DNA of 43,196 nt from Mycolicibacterium malmesburyense. Lineage in GTDB: Bacteria; Actinomycetota; Actinomycetes; Mycobacteriales; Mycobacteriaceae. Location of the stretch: positions 1 to 43,196 of the forward strand of contig NZ_CVTB01000265.1 of NCBI RefSeq assembly GCF_001050015.1, in the 5' to 3' direction. The notes under the pieces were generated by a model. It saw only the letters and a list, made by a program, of their open reading frames with translations, was not told where the DNA came from and searched no databases. Position numbers and translations under genes: made by a program. Shown piece after piece: positions 6,970-14,747 of the stretch; within the stretch, counting starts at the first letter, position 1, and the number at the start of each line of letters is the position of its first letter.

Positions 6970-7992
6970 ATGCGCGCGGTGGTGCTTCGCGACGGCAAGC
7001 TCGATGTGCGCGAGACGGCCGATCCGCAACCCGGTCCCGGCGAATTGTTGATCCGGCCGCTGTCGGCCGCGATCTGCGCGTCCGACGTGCACTACATGGA
7101 TCATCCGAACTCGTCGCCGCGCTTCTTGTGGGATCCCGACCGCGACACCGTGATGGGCCACGAGTTCGTCGGTGAGGTCGTGGCCCACGGCCCCGACTGC
7201 TCGGGCGACTTCCCCGTCGGAACCAAGGTCACCAGCATGCCGATCCTGATCCGCGCGGGTCAGGAGCCGCTGGTGATCGGGCACCATCCGGACGCCCACG
7301 GCGCGTTCGGTGAGCTGATGGTGGTCTCGGAGGTGATGTCGCGGCGGGTGCCCGACGATGCGCCCGACGACGCCGTCGCGCTGGTGGACGCGTTCGCGGT
7401 GGGGGAGTACTACGTGCGGTGCTCGGGCACCGGGCCCGGCGAGCTCCCGCTGGTCATCGGTGCGGGCGCGATCGGGCTGTCCACCGTTGCCGCGTTGAAG
7501 GCGCGCGGCGTGGAGTCGATCGTGGTGTCGGACTTCAGCCGGGACCGCCTCGGGTACGCCGCCGAGTTCGGCGCAGATGTCCTCGTCAACCCTGCCGAGC
7601 GCGATCCCTACGAGGTGTGGCGGGAGACGTTCCGGGCCAAGGGGTTTCAGACCACCCAGGTGATCTTCGAATGCGTGGGCGCCCACGGCCTGATGCAGAC
7701 CATCGTCGACTCGTGCGAGTTCCTGGCGCGCGTGCACGCCGCGGGCGGCTGGTACGACGCGGGCACCATCGACTGCACCGCCGCCACGCACAAGGGCATG
7801 ACGATCCAGTTCGGCGGCGGGCCGCACCCGCAGGACTGGTACGGCACCCTCGATGCGGTGGTCGACGGCCGACTCGACCCGTCGCCGAGCATCGGCGCGA
7901 CGATCGGGCTCGACGAGGTGCCCGACGCCATCGACCAGGTGCGCAGAGGGTCGGGGCCGCCGCGCATCGTGGTCCATCCCGGGGCGTCATGA
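6970..7992 (+). CDS. Zinc-type medium-chain alcohol dehydrogenase (MDR)
   Basis: 340 aa, ATG one base after the SDR stop. N-terminal GroES-like domain with catalytic zinc ligand Cys36 (AAICASDVHYMD) and the GHE motif at His64-Glu65. Nucleotide-binding motif GAGAIG follows in PLVIGAGAIGLSTVAALKARG. The four-cysteine structural-zinc loop of classical alcohol dehydrogenases is absent between the GHE motif and the Rossmann domain. It probably oxidises or reduces a hydroxyl/carbonyl group on the cluster's substrate. The stop overlaps the VOC gene start by 4 bp (ATGA). Confidence 0.93.
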   Translation: MRAVVLRDGKLDVRETADPQPGPGELLIRPLSAAICASDVHYMDHPNSSPRFLWDPDRDTVMGHEFVGEVVAHGPDCSGDFPVGTKVTSMPILIRAGQEPLVIGHHPDAHGAFGELMVVSEVMSRRVPDDAPDDAVALVDAFAVGEYYVRCSGTGPGELPLVIGAGAIGLSTVAALKARGVESIVVSDFSRDRLGYAAEFGADVLVNPAERDPYEVWRETFRAKGFQTTQVIFECVGAHGLMQTIVDSCEFLARVHAAGGWYDAGTIDCTAATHKGMTIQFGGGPHPQDWYGTLDAVVDGRLDPSPSIGATIGLDEVPDAIDQVRRGSGPPRIVVHPGAS

Positions 7993-8519
7993 CGATCCTT
8001 CCCGGGCCGATCCGCCAGATCGGCTACGTCGTCACCGATATCGATCGGGCGATCGCGAGCTGGCTCGAACTCGGCGTCGGGCCGTGGTTCGTCATGCGCA
8101 ATCTGACGCTGGCCGCGCGTTACCGTGGCGAGCCGTGTGAGATCACCCAGTCGTTGGCGTTGAGCAACAGCGGCGATATGCAGCTGGAGCTGATTCAGCA
8201 ACACAGCGAGGCGCCGAGCATCTTCACCGAATTCCTCGACGCGCACGGTGAGGGATTCCACCAGTTCGCCTACTGGGCGACCGATTTCGACGCCACGATG
8301 CGGGGCGTCGCGGAGGCGGGATGGGCCGTCGTGTGGTCGGGCGGCGAGGACGTCGGCACCCGCTTCGCGTACGTCGAACCGCCCGCCGGCGCGGCGCACG
8401 TCGCGCAGATCATCGAGATCATGGAACTCACCGACATCACCAGCGGGATGGCCGCGTTCGTCCGCGAGGCCGCCGCGGGTTGGGACGGAAGCGACCCGAT
8501 ACGCGTCCTGGGCGGGTGA
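7989..8519 (+). CDS. VOC (glyoxalase/dioxygenase-fold) protein
   Basis: 176 aa, ATG overlapping the preceding stop. Two beta-alpha-beta-beta-beta modules are visible: IRQIGYVVTDIDRAIASWLE with MQLELIQQHS, and GFHQFAYWATDFDATM with AQIIEIMEL. Metal-ligand candidates are the Glu in QLELI, the His in FHQFAY and the Glu near IIEIME. The usual first His (GHxxY) is replaced by Gln in RQIGYV, so metal binding may differ. Family members include epimerases, lyases and dioxygenases; methylmalonyl-CoA epimerase-like proteins share this length, but the specific reaction is unknown. Last gene of the operon, converging on the crotonase gene across a 61-bp palindromic repeat. Confidence 0.88.
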   Translation: MTILPGPIRQIGYVVTDIDRAIASWLELGVGPWFVMRNLTLAARYRGEPCEITQSLALSNSGDMQLELIQQHSEAPSIFTEFLDAHGEGFHQFAYWATDFDATMRGVAEAGWAVVWSGGEDVGTRFAYVEPPAGAAHVAQIIEIMELTDITSGMAAFVREAAAGWDGSDPIRVLGG

Positions 8520-8524
8520 TCGTT

Positions 8525-8585
8525 CGCGAAACTGTGTTCCCGCAGCGGAAGTTCGAGTAGAGGTCTGCTGGAATACAGTTTCGCG
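8525..8585. repeat. 61-bp palindromic intergenic repeat, copy 1
   Basis: Terminal arms CGCGAAACTGTGTTCC (8525-8540) and GGAATACAGTTTCGCG (8570-8585) pair at 15 of 16 positions; pairing partly continues inward (CGCAG with CTGCT). It fills almost the whole gap between two convergent stop codons, so it can act as a bidirectional terminator. A second copy of identical length lies at 38702-38762, also between convergent genes. Confidence 0.8.
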
Positions 8586-8589
8586 GAGA

Positions 8590-9306
8590 TTACTTGGCGC
8601 GGTTCATCGCCTTGTCGGCGGCGGCCCAGTGTTCATCGGACACCCACAGCCGCGCGAACGCATCCACGGCTTCGTCGGTCGAGGCGCCCTTCATCACGCG
8701 CTTGATCTCGCCGGCGGCCCGGTGGGCGAGCTTGCGGGCGATCGCGCGCCACTCGTCGTCGAACGACTCCCGCGGGAGCACCCGATCGATGAGGCCGACG
8801 CGCTCGGCCTCACCAGCGGACAGGATCGTGCCGGTGCCGGCCAACAAGAGCGCCTTGCTGTAGCCGACGATCTCGACGAGCCGCTCCGCGCCACCCCACG
8901 CCGGCATGATCTCGAGCGCCACCTGGTTGAAGCCGATCTTGATGTCGGAGGCGGCCAGCCGGATGTCGGCGGCGGTCGCGAATTCCGCGCCGCCGCCGAG
9001 CGCGTGTCCGTTGAGCACCGCGATCGTGACGCCGGGGAACGCGACGATGCGCTCACACACCGCGCGCATCTGCCTGGCCATCGCGGCCGCGTCGGCCTCG
9101 GTGCGCAGCGTGGCGAGCTGTTTGAGGTCGCCGCCCGATACGAACGCCCGGTCGCCCGCGCCCTTGACCACCAGCGCCGTCGCACCCTGGGCACCGTCGA
9201 GTGCGGCGTCCAGTTGCTCCATGGTCTCGGGCGCGATCGCGTTGCGCGCCTGCGGCCGGTCGATGGTGATGACCGCCAAGCCGTCGTCCAACTCGAGGTC
9301 TACCAT
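8590..9306 (-). CDS. Crotonase-superfamily protein (enoyl-CoA hydratase/isomerase family)
   Basis: 238 aa from the ATG at 9306 (TGGAGA ribosome site upstream); the open frame continues upstream but crosses the divergent gene. Crotonase signatures: FVSGGDLKQL for the first oxyanion-hole NH and GHALGGGAEFATAADIRLA for the second. Where rat mitochondrial hydratase has its two catalytic glutamates, hand alignment around MPAWGGAERL places Gln, and around LLAGTGTILSA places Leu, so a simple water addition is doubtful. Isomerase, hydrolase or lyase activity on a CoA ester remains possible. Divergent from an acyl-CoA synthetase gene across the dyad at 9334-9352. Confidence 0.9.
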   Translation of the reverse strand: MVDLELDDGLAVITIDRPQARNAIAPETMEQLDAALDGAQGATALVVKGAGDRAFVSGGDLKQLATLRTEADAAAMARQMRAVCERIVAFPGVTIAVLNGHALGGGAEFATAADIRLAASDIKIGFNQVALEIMPAWGGAERLVEIVGYSKALLLAGTGTILSAGEAERVGLIDRVLPRESFDDEWRAIARKLAHRAAGEIKRVMKGASTDEAVDAFARLWVSDEHWAAADKAMNRAK

Positions 9307-9324
9307 CGATCGTTCTCCATTTGC

Positions 9325-9360
9325 GATATTGGCATTCTCGGTTTCAGAGAATAGCATCGC
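9325..9360. promoter_or_regulatory. Shared cluster operator, site B (divergent promoter)
   Basis: Perfect inverted repeat ATTCTC-N7-GAGAAT at 9334-9352, with the same 7-base spacing as site A. The left side also reads GATATTGGCATTCTC (9325-9339), matching GANAATNGNATTCTC; the right side continues GAGAATAGCATCGC. It lies between the divergent crotonase (start 9306) and acyl-CoA synthetase (start 9397) genes. Confidence 0.55.
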
Positions 9361-9396
9361 CTCGAGTTTCAGCAGCCGCCTGAGTGTGGGGAGTCC

Positions 9397-10977
9397 ATGC
9401 GCAACATCCCGGTCGAGCTGACCAAACGCTACGAGGAGGAGGGCTGGTGGACGCCGGACACGCTCGGTGAGCTGCTGGCCCGCCACCTGGCCGAGAATCC
9501 GGACACCGGCTTCTGGGTGCACTCCGATGTGCGGCCGTTCGCGGGCACGTTCGCCGACGTGGAATCGCGCGCCCGTCGCCTGGCGGCCGGGTTGCGCAGG
9601 CGTGGCGTCGGCCCCGGCGACGTGGTGGCCCTGCAGTTGCCGAACTGGATGGAGGCCGCGGTCGCGTTCTGGGCCACCACCTTCCTGGGCGCGGTCGTGG
9701 TGCCGATCGTGCATTTCTACGGCCGCAGGGAACTCGGCCACATCCTGTCGACGGCGCGGCCGAAGGTCTTCATCACGGCACGCGAGTTCGGCCGCATGGC
9801 GTTTCAACCGGACCTGGCCGCCGACGTCCCGATCGTCGCCTTGGTGGGCGCCGACGAGCGGTCGCGCGAGGAGCAGGTCCACAGCTTCGACGAGTTGCTC
9901 GACGACGAGCCGATGACGGGGACCCTGCCCACCGATCCGGCGGGCCCGGCGCTGATCGCGTTCACCTCGGGGACGACGAGCAACCCGAAAGGCGTTGTGC
10001 ACAGCCATCAGACGCTGGGTTTCGAAACCCGGCAGCTGCTGGAGAACTATCCCAAGGACCGCGGTCGCCAGCTCACCGCGACACCGATCGGCCACTTCAT
10101 CGGCATGGTCGGCGCGTTCCTCATTCCGGTGCTCGAGGGCGCGCCGATCGACCTGTGCGACGTGTGGGATCCGGGCAAGGTGCTCAAACTCATGGAGTCA
10201 GAAGGCATGTCGGTCGGCGGCGGGCCGCCGTACTTCGTCACCAGCCTTCTCGACCACCCGGACTGCACCGATGCGCACCGCGCGCGGTTCACCACCGTCG
10301 GGCTCGGCGGGTCCACCGTTCCCGCGGCGGTGACGCGCCGGCTCGCCGACATGGGGTTCTTCGTGTTCCGCTCCTACGGCAGCACCGAACATCCGTCCAT
10401 CACCGGGTCGCGGCCGACCGCGCCCGAGGACAAGCGGCTCTACACCGACGGCGATCCGCGTCCCGGCGTCGAGATCAAGCTGACCGAGGACGGCGAAATC
10501 CTCTCGCGCGGACCGGATCTGTGCCTGGGCTACACCGACGAAGAGATGACAAGGCGCGCGTTCGACGACGAGGGTTGGTACCACACGGGCGACGTCGGAG
10601 TGCTCGACGAGGACGGCTATCTCACCATCACCGACCGCATGGCCGACGTCATCATCCGTGGGGGCGAGAACATCTCCGCCCTCGAGGTCGAAGAGGTGCT
10701 GCTCGGGATGCCGAACGTGGCCGAAGCCGTCGTGGTGGCCGCACCCGACGACCGGCTCGGTGAGCGCGCAGCGGCGGTGATCCGCATCCGGCCCGGCGGC
10801 ACCATGCCGTCGCTGGAGGATGTGCGCACCCACTTCAAGCGGGCGGGGGTCGCGATCCAGAAGTGGCCCGAGGAACTGCACGAGGTGCCCGAGGGCGAGG
10901 ACTATCCGCGCACCGCCAGCGGCAAGGTGCAGAAGTTCGTCCTGCGCGAGCAGGTGCGAGCCAAAGCGCGGGAGTGA
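9397..10977 (+). CDS. Acyl-CoA synthetase (AMP-binding family)
   Basis: 526 aa, ATG start. ANL-superfamily core motifs in order: A3 phosphate loop FTSGTTSNPKG (about residue 190), A5 YGSTEH, A7 WYHTGDVG, the DRMADVIIRGGENIS hinge region, and the A10 catalytic lysine in RTASGKVQK. It activates a carboxylic acid to its CoA thioester via an acyl-adenylate. The region PIVHFYGRRELGHIL recalls cyclohexanecarboxylate-CoA-ligase-like members, a weak indication of a cyclic acid substrate. Divergent from the crotonase gene; 90 bp before the amidohydrolase gene, which has its own operator-like site. Confidence 0.94.
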   Translation: MRNIPVELTKRYEEEGWWTPDTLGELLARHLAENPDTGFWVHSDVRPFAGTFADVESRARRLAAGLRRRGVGPGDVVALQLPNWMEAAVAFWATTFLGAVVVPIVHFYGRRELGHILSTARPKVFITAREFGRMAFQPDLAADVPIVALVGADERSREEQVHSFDELLDDEPMTGTLPTDPAGPALIAFTSGTTSNPKGVVHSHQTLGFETRQLLENYPKDRGRQLTATPIGHFIGMVGAFLIPVLEGAPIDLCDVWDPGKVLKLMESEGMSVGGGPPYFVTSLLDHPDCTDAHRARFTTVGLGGSTVPAAVTRRLADMGFFVFRSYGSTEHPSITGSRPTAPEDKRLYTDGDPRPGVEIKLTEDGEILSRGPDLCLGYTDEEMTRRAFDDEGWYHTGDVGVLDEDGYLTITDRMADVIIRGGENISALEVEEVLLGMPNVAEAVVVAAPDDRLGERAAAVIRIRPGGTMPSLEDVRTHFKRAGVAIQKWPEELHEVPEGEDYPRTASGKVQKFVLREQVRAKARE

Positions 10978-11030
10978 GTCCGCGGGCGACAACCAATTGG
11001 CCGAACGCGCATTGCGCAGCGGAGTCCTAT

Positions 11031-11045
11031 GAGAATAGGATTCTC
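11031..11045 (+). promoter_or_regulatory. Shared cluster operator, site C
   Basis: Perfect 15-bp inverted repeat GAGAAT-agg-ATTCTC, the best copy of the motif also found at 5.68, 9.33 and 13.82 kb. It lies 22 bp upstream of the amidohydrolase start, close enough to cover the core promoter; the ribosome site AAGGAG follows. Confidence 0.6.
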
Positions 11046-11067
11046 TTGAGACGAAAAGGAGTGTTCC

Positions 11068-12258
11068 ATGGGGCAACTGTCACATCGGGTCGACATACCG
11101 TTCCCGCTGTTCGACGCGGACAACCATTTGTACGAGCCGCCGGAGGCGATGACCAAGTACCTGCCCAAGGAGTACAAGGACATCGTCCAGTACGTCGAGG
11201 TCAACGGGCGTACCAAGATCGCCATCAAGGGCCAGATCTCCAACTACATCCCGAACCCGACCTTCTCGCACGTCGCCAAGCCCGGCGCCTGGGAGGAGTA
11301 CTTCAAGTTCGGCAACCCCGACGGCAAGAGCAAGCGCGAGCTGTTCGGCGAGCCGATGCGCTCGATCCCGGCGTTCTTCGAACCCGGCCCGCGCCTGGAG
11401 TTGATGAACGAACTCGGCGTCGACCGCTCACTGATGTTCCCGACGCTGGCCAGCCTCATCGAGGAGCGGCTGCGCGACGATCCGGTCGCCATCCACGTGA
11501 TCATTCACTCGCTCAACCAGTGGCTCGACGAGGTGTGGGGCTTCAACTACCAGAACCGCATCTTCGTCACCCCGGTGATCACGCTGCCCATCGTGGAGAA
11601 GGCGATCGAGGAGCTGGAGTGGGCGGTCGCGCGGGGCGCCCGCGCCATCCTGATCCGTCCGGCGCCGGTGCCCGGCTTCCGCGGCCCGCGGTCGTTCGCA
11701 CTGCCGGAGTTCGACCCGTTCTGGGAGCGCGTCGTCCACCACGACATCTTCGTCGGCATGCACTCCTCGGACAGCGGCTACTCGCGCTACACCTCGGAGT
11801 GGGACGGCGTCGCGCAGGAGATGTTGCCGTTCCAGACCAACGCGATGTCGATCCTCAACGAGTGGCGCCCGATCCAGGACGCGGTGGCCTCGTGGGTGAT
11901 CCACGGTGCGCTGTTCCGGCACCCGAAGCTCAAGGTCGGCATCGTCGAGGCGGGGTCGAAGTGGATGTTCCCCCTGCTGGACTCCATGGCCGAGGTGTAC
12001 AAGAAGGCCCCGGAGGCCTTCCTGGGCAACCCGATCGAGGAGATCAAGAACCGCATCTACGTCAGCCCGTTCTACGAGGAGGGCATCGACGACCTGATCA
12101 ACCTGATCGGCGTGGAGCAGGTGCTGTACGGGTCTGACTGGCCGCATCCGGAGGGCCTGGCCGAGCCGACTCACTACGTGACCGCGCTCGAACACCTCTC
12201 GGTCGAGGATCAGGCGAAGATCATGGGCGGCAACCTGGGTCGCCTCGTCACCGTGTGA
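11068..12258 (+). CDS. Amidohydrolase_2-family metal-dependent hydrolase
   Basis: 396 aa, ATG with AAGGAG at good distance. The N-terminal metal motif LFDADNHLYEPPEA (Asp-x-Asp-x-His) and the C-terminal YGSDWPHPEG (metal Asp) are typical of the PF04909 TIM-barrel family, as are the GMHSSDSG and WVIHGALFRHP segments. Family members are hydrolases or decarboxylases (ACMSD-like); in mycobacteria many copies sit in lipid and xenobiotic catabolic clusters with unproven function. Here it is translationally coupled to an acyl-CoA synthetase (4-bp overlap GTGA), so it may prepare or open the acid that the ligase activates (inference). Confidence 0.92.
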   Translation: MGQLSHRVDIPFPLFDADNHLYEPPEAMTKYLPKEYKDIVQYVEVNGRTKIAIKGQISNYIPNPTFSHVAKPGAWEEYFKFGNPDGKSKRELFGEPMRSIPAFFEPGPRLELMNELGVDRSLMFPTLASLIEERLRDDPVAIHVIIHSLNQWLDEVWGFNYQNRIFVTPVITLPIVEKAIEELEWAVARGARAILIRPAPVPGFRGPRSFALPEFDPFWERVVHHDIFVGMHSSDSGYSRYTSEWDGVAQEMLPFQTNAMSILNEWRPIQDAVASWVIHGALFRHPKLKVGIVEAGSKWMFPLLDSMAEVYKKAPEAFLGNPIEEIKNRIYVSPFYEEGIDDLINLIGVEQVLYGSDWPHPEGLAEPTHYVTALEHLSVEDQAKIMGGNLGRLVTV

Positions 12259-13721
12259 CCCAGCCTGCAACCTGGGAGACCATCCCCGAGATGGTCTTGA
12301 GCGCAGCGGACCGTTTCGGCGACGCGGAAGCGGTCGTCGACGGTCCGTTGCGCTTGTCCTTCGTTGAGCTTGTGCTGCGGATACGTTGTGCGGCAGGCTC
12401 ATTCGCCGACCTCGGGATCGCCAAAGGGGATCGCCTGGCGATCTGGGCACCGAACTCCGCCGACTGGATCGTCGCGGCCTTCGGTCTCCTGGTCGCCGGG
12501 GGCGTGCTCGTTCCGGTCAACACCCGGTTCAAACCGGAGGAGGCGGCCGACATCATCGGCCGCAGTGGTGCGAAGGCCGTCCTGGTCCAGAAGGACTTCC
12601 TCGGCCTGGACTACTCGGTGAGCACGGATGCGCCGGTGATCGACCTGGGGTCGGGCTTCCTTGCCTCAGGCAAGCCGTTCGACCGCGTCGGCGAGTTGGC
12701 GGGCACCGACATCGCCGACGTCATCTTCACCTCCGGCACTACGGGCCGGCCCAAGGGCGCGATGATGAACCACCTGCAGACGCTGCGCGCGTACGAGGAG
12801 TGGGCGACCCTCGCCGACCTCCGCGAGGGCGATCGCTACCTGATGATCAACCCGTACTTCCACACGTTCGGCCTCAAGGCCGGCCTCGTCGCGTCGTTCC
12901 TGCGGGGCGCGACGATGGTCCCGGTGGCCGCGTTCGACGTCGACCGCGTTGTCGAGCTCGTCGAGCGCGAGCGCATCACGATGCTGCCCGGCCCGCCCAC
13001 GCTCTACCACTCACTGCTGACCGTGACCGACAAGGACCGGCTCGCGTCGCTGCGCGCGGGCGTGACCGGAGCCGCCGACATCCCGGTGGAGCTGATCCGC
13101 CGGATTCGCGACGAGCTGCCGTTCGGAAGCCTGATGACCGGCTACGGGCTCACCGAGGCCGGCAACGTCACGCTGTCCCGTCCGGGGGACACCCCCGAGG
13201 ACGTCGCGACCACCGCGGGCCTTCCGTGCGAGGACGTCGAGGTCCGCATCGCCGACGACGGCGAGGTGCTGGTGCGCGGCTACAACGTCATGCAGGGCTA
13301 CCTCGACGACCCCGCGGCGACGGCCGACGCGATCGACTCCGACGGTTTTCTGCACACCGGCGATCTCGGCGAGTTCACCGAGTCCGGTCGCCTACGGATC
13401 GTCGGCCGCAAGAAGGACATGTTCATCGTCGGCGGCTTCAACGCCTATCCCGCCGAGATCGAGGGGTTCCTGCTCGAACACCCTGGGGTCGCGCAGGCGG
13501 CGGTCCTCGGGGTTCCGGACGACAGGTTGGGCCAGGTCGGCAAGGCGTTCATCGTGCGCGGCGCCGGTCACGACGACGTCACGGCTGAGGACCTGATTTC
13601 GTGGAGCCGGGAGAGAATGGCGGGATTCAAGGTGCCACGCTCTGTAGAGTTCCTCGACAGCCTGCCGTTGAACGCCACCGGCAAGGTGATGAAGGACCGC
13701 CTTCTGGACAATCGCAGCTGA
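12255..13721 (+). CDS. Fatty-acid-CoA ligase (FadD-type)
   Basis: 488 aa from the GTG overlapping the previous stop. ANL motifs: IFTSGTTGRPKGAMM (A3), YGLTEAGNVTLS (A5), LHTGDLGEF (A7), GRKKDMFIVGGFNAYPAEIE (A8 hinge) and the A10 lysine in NATGKVMK. It forms acyl-CoA from an acid, ATP and CoA. The length and the FIVGGFNAYPAE hinge are like FadD3-type ligases that act on steroid-derived acids, but I do not assert orthology. It is the second ligase of the cluster and could act on a different intermediate from the one at 9.4 kb. Confidence 0.93.
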   Translation: MTQPATWETIPEMVLSAADRFGDAEAVVDGPLRLSFVELVLRIRCAAGSFADLGIAKGDRLAIWAPNSADWIVAAFGLLVAGGVLVPVNTRFKPEEAADIIGRSGAKAVLVQKDFLGLDYSVSTDAPVIDLGSGFLASGKPFDRVGELAGTDIADVIFTSGTTGRPKGAMMNHLQTLRAYEEWATLADLREGDRYLMINPYFHTFGLKAGLVASFLRGATMVPVAAFDVDRVVELVERERITMLPGPPTLYHSLLTVTDKDRLASLRAGVTGAADIPVELIRRIRDELPFGSLMTGYGLTEAGNVTLSRPGDTPEDVATTAGLPCEDVEVRIADDGEVLVRGYNVMQGYLDDPAATADAIDSDGFLHTGDLGEFTESGRLRIVGRKKDMFIVGGFNAYPAEIEGFLLEHPGVAQAAVLGVPDDRLGQVGKAFIVRGAGHDDVTAEDLISWSRERMAGFKVPRSVEFLDSLPLNATGKVMKDRLLDNRS

Positions 13722-13736
13722 GCGTAGGCGCAGCGC

Positions 13737-13830
13737 GTAAATAGCATTTCCGCAGGAAGACGATGTTTGCCGGGCGATGCGGACGCGGGTATCGTCGCGG
13801 CGATACTCAAAAATCGATAATGGCATTCTC
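13737..13830 (+). promoter_or_regulatory. Control region of the mam operon with cluster operator, site D
   Basis: GATAATGGCATTCTC at 13816-13830 matches site C at 12 of 15 positions. An 18-bp inverted repeat GTATCG-tcgcgg-CGATAC lies just upstream at 13789-13806. A weaker copy, GTAAATAGCATTTCC, is at 13737-13751. The strong ribosome site AAGGAGG then precedes the GTG at 13860. Confidence 0.5.
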
Positions 13831-13859
13831 ACAAGTGCGAAGCAGACAAGGAGGGCGCT

Positions 13860-14747
13860 GTGCCGTCATTCAGGCGCCGCGAGTCGGTGATCGACGCGGA
13901 CCGCGTCGAAAAGCCGCCGCGGGACGAACCTGAGCAGCGGTCGGCGGACTCGGACGAGGCGCTTCGCCTCGCCGAGGAGGCGGAGGCCGAAGCCGCGGAA
14001 GCGGAGGCGATCGCCGCCGCCGCCCGCGCTCGGGCCAAGGCCATCCGGTTGCGCAGGGAGGCCGAGGGCTCGAAGGCGCAGGACGCGCCCGAGGCGGAAG
14101 GGGTTTCGGAGTCGGCCGAAGAGACCGAACCCGACACGACCGCCGTCGCGACGGACGACCAGCCCGAACCGGAGGTCCGAGACGTCGCGGACACCGACAC
14201 GGCCGTCGACGCCGACACCGATGACGCCGAGACGCCGAAGCGCCGCCGGCTGCGGATGCCGCGGATTCGATGGAAGATCGTCGCCGCAGCCGTGGCCGTG
14301 CTTCTGATCCTGGGCTTCGGCGCCGCGAGCGCTTACATGGTGCTGCAGAACCGGGAGGCGCAGCAGGAACAGCAGCGCACCGCGGAGTTCACCGCGGCGG
14401 CACGCCAAAGCGTCGTGACGCTGATGTCGCTGGACTTCAACCGGGCCCAGGAGGACGTGCAGCGCATCATCGACAACTCCACCGGCCAGTTCAAACAGGA
14501 TTTCGAGGCCCAGGCCGAGGACTTCACCACTGTCGCCAAGGAGTCCAAGGTCGTCACCGAGGTCACCGTCAACACCGCCGCGCTGACGTCGATGACCAAG
14601 GACAACGCCACCGCGCTGGTGTCGGCCACTTCCCGCGTCACCAACACCGCGGGCGCCAACCAGGAGCCGCGGTCGTGGCGCCTGAAGGTCGACCTGGTCC
14701 GGGAGGGTGACCAGATCAAGATGTCGAAAGTCGAGTTCGTACCGTGA
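13860..14747 (+). CDS. Mce-associated membrane protein (Mam), first copy
   Basis: 295 aa from the GTG at 13860 with AAGGAGG upstream. Residues 1-135 are highly charged and cytoplasmic, including an Ala/Glu/Arg heptad-like segment (about 33-70) that may form a coiled coil and an acidic Asp/Glu/Thr stretch. RRRLRMPRIRWK then leads into a single membrane span at about 140-162. The external domain has the Mam pattern: AARQSVVTLMSLDFNRAQEDV, a GQFKQDFE segment, then beta strands and the ending SKVEFVP. Mam proteins stabilise Mce transporters or related envelope complexes; this pair stands apart from a complete mce operon. Its stop overlaps the second mam start by 4 bp. Confidence 0.88.
   Translation: MPSFRRRESVIDADRVEKPPRDEPEQRSADSDEALRLAEEAEAEAAEAEAIAAAARARAKAIRLRREAEGSKAQDAPEAEGVSESAEETEPDTTAVATDDQPEPEVRDVADTDTAVDADTDDAETPKRRRLRMPRIRWKIVAAAVAVLLILGFGAASAYMVLQNREAQQEQQRTAEFTAAARQSVVTLMSLDFNRAQEDVQRIIDNSTGQFKQDFEAQAEDFTTVAKESKVVTEVTVNTAALTSMTKDNATALVSATSRVTNTAGANQEPRSWRLKVDLVREGDQIKMSKVEFVP

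Noticed and set aside
7419..7988. Upstream extension of the VOC protein frame
   Set aside because: It overlaps the alcohol dehydrogenase in another frame and is Arg-rich; the ATG overlapping the previous stop gives the family N-terminus.
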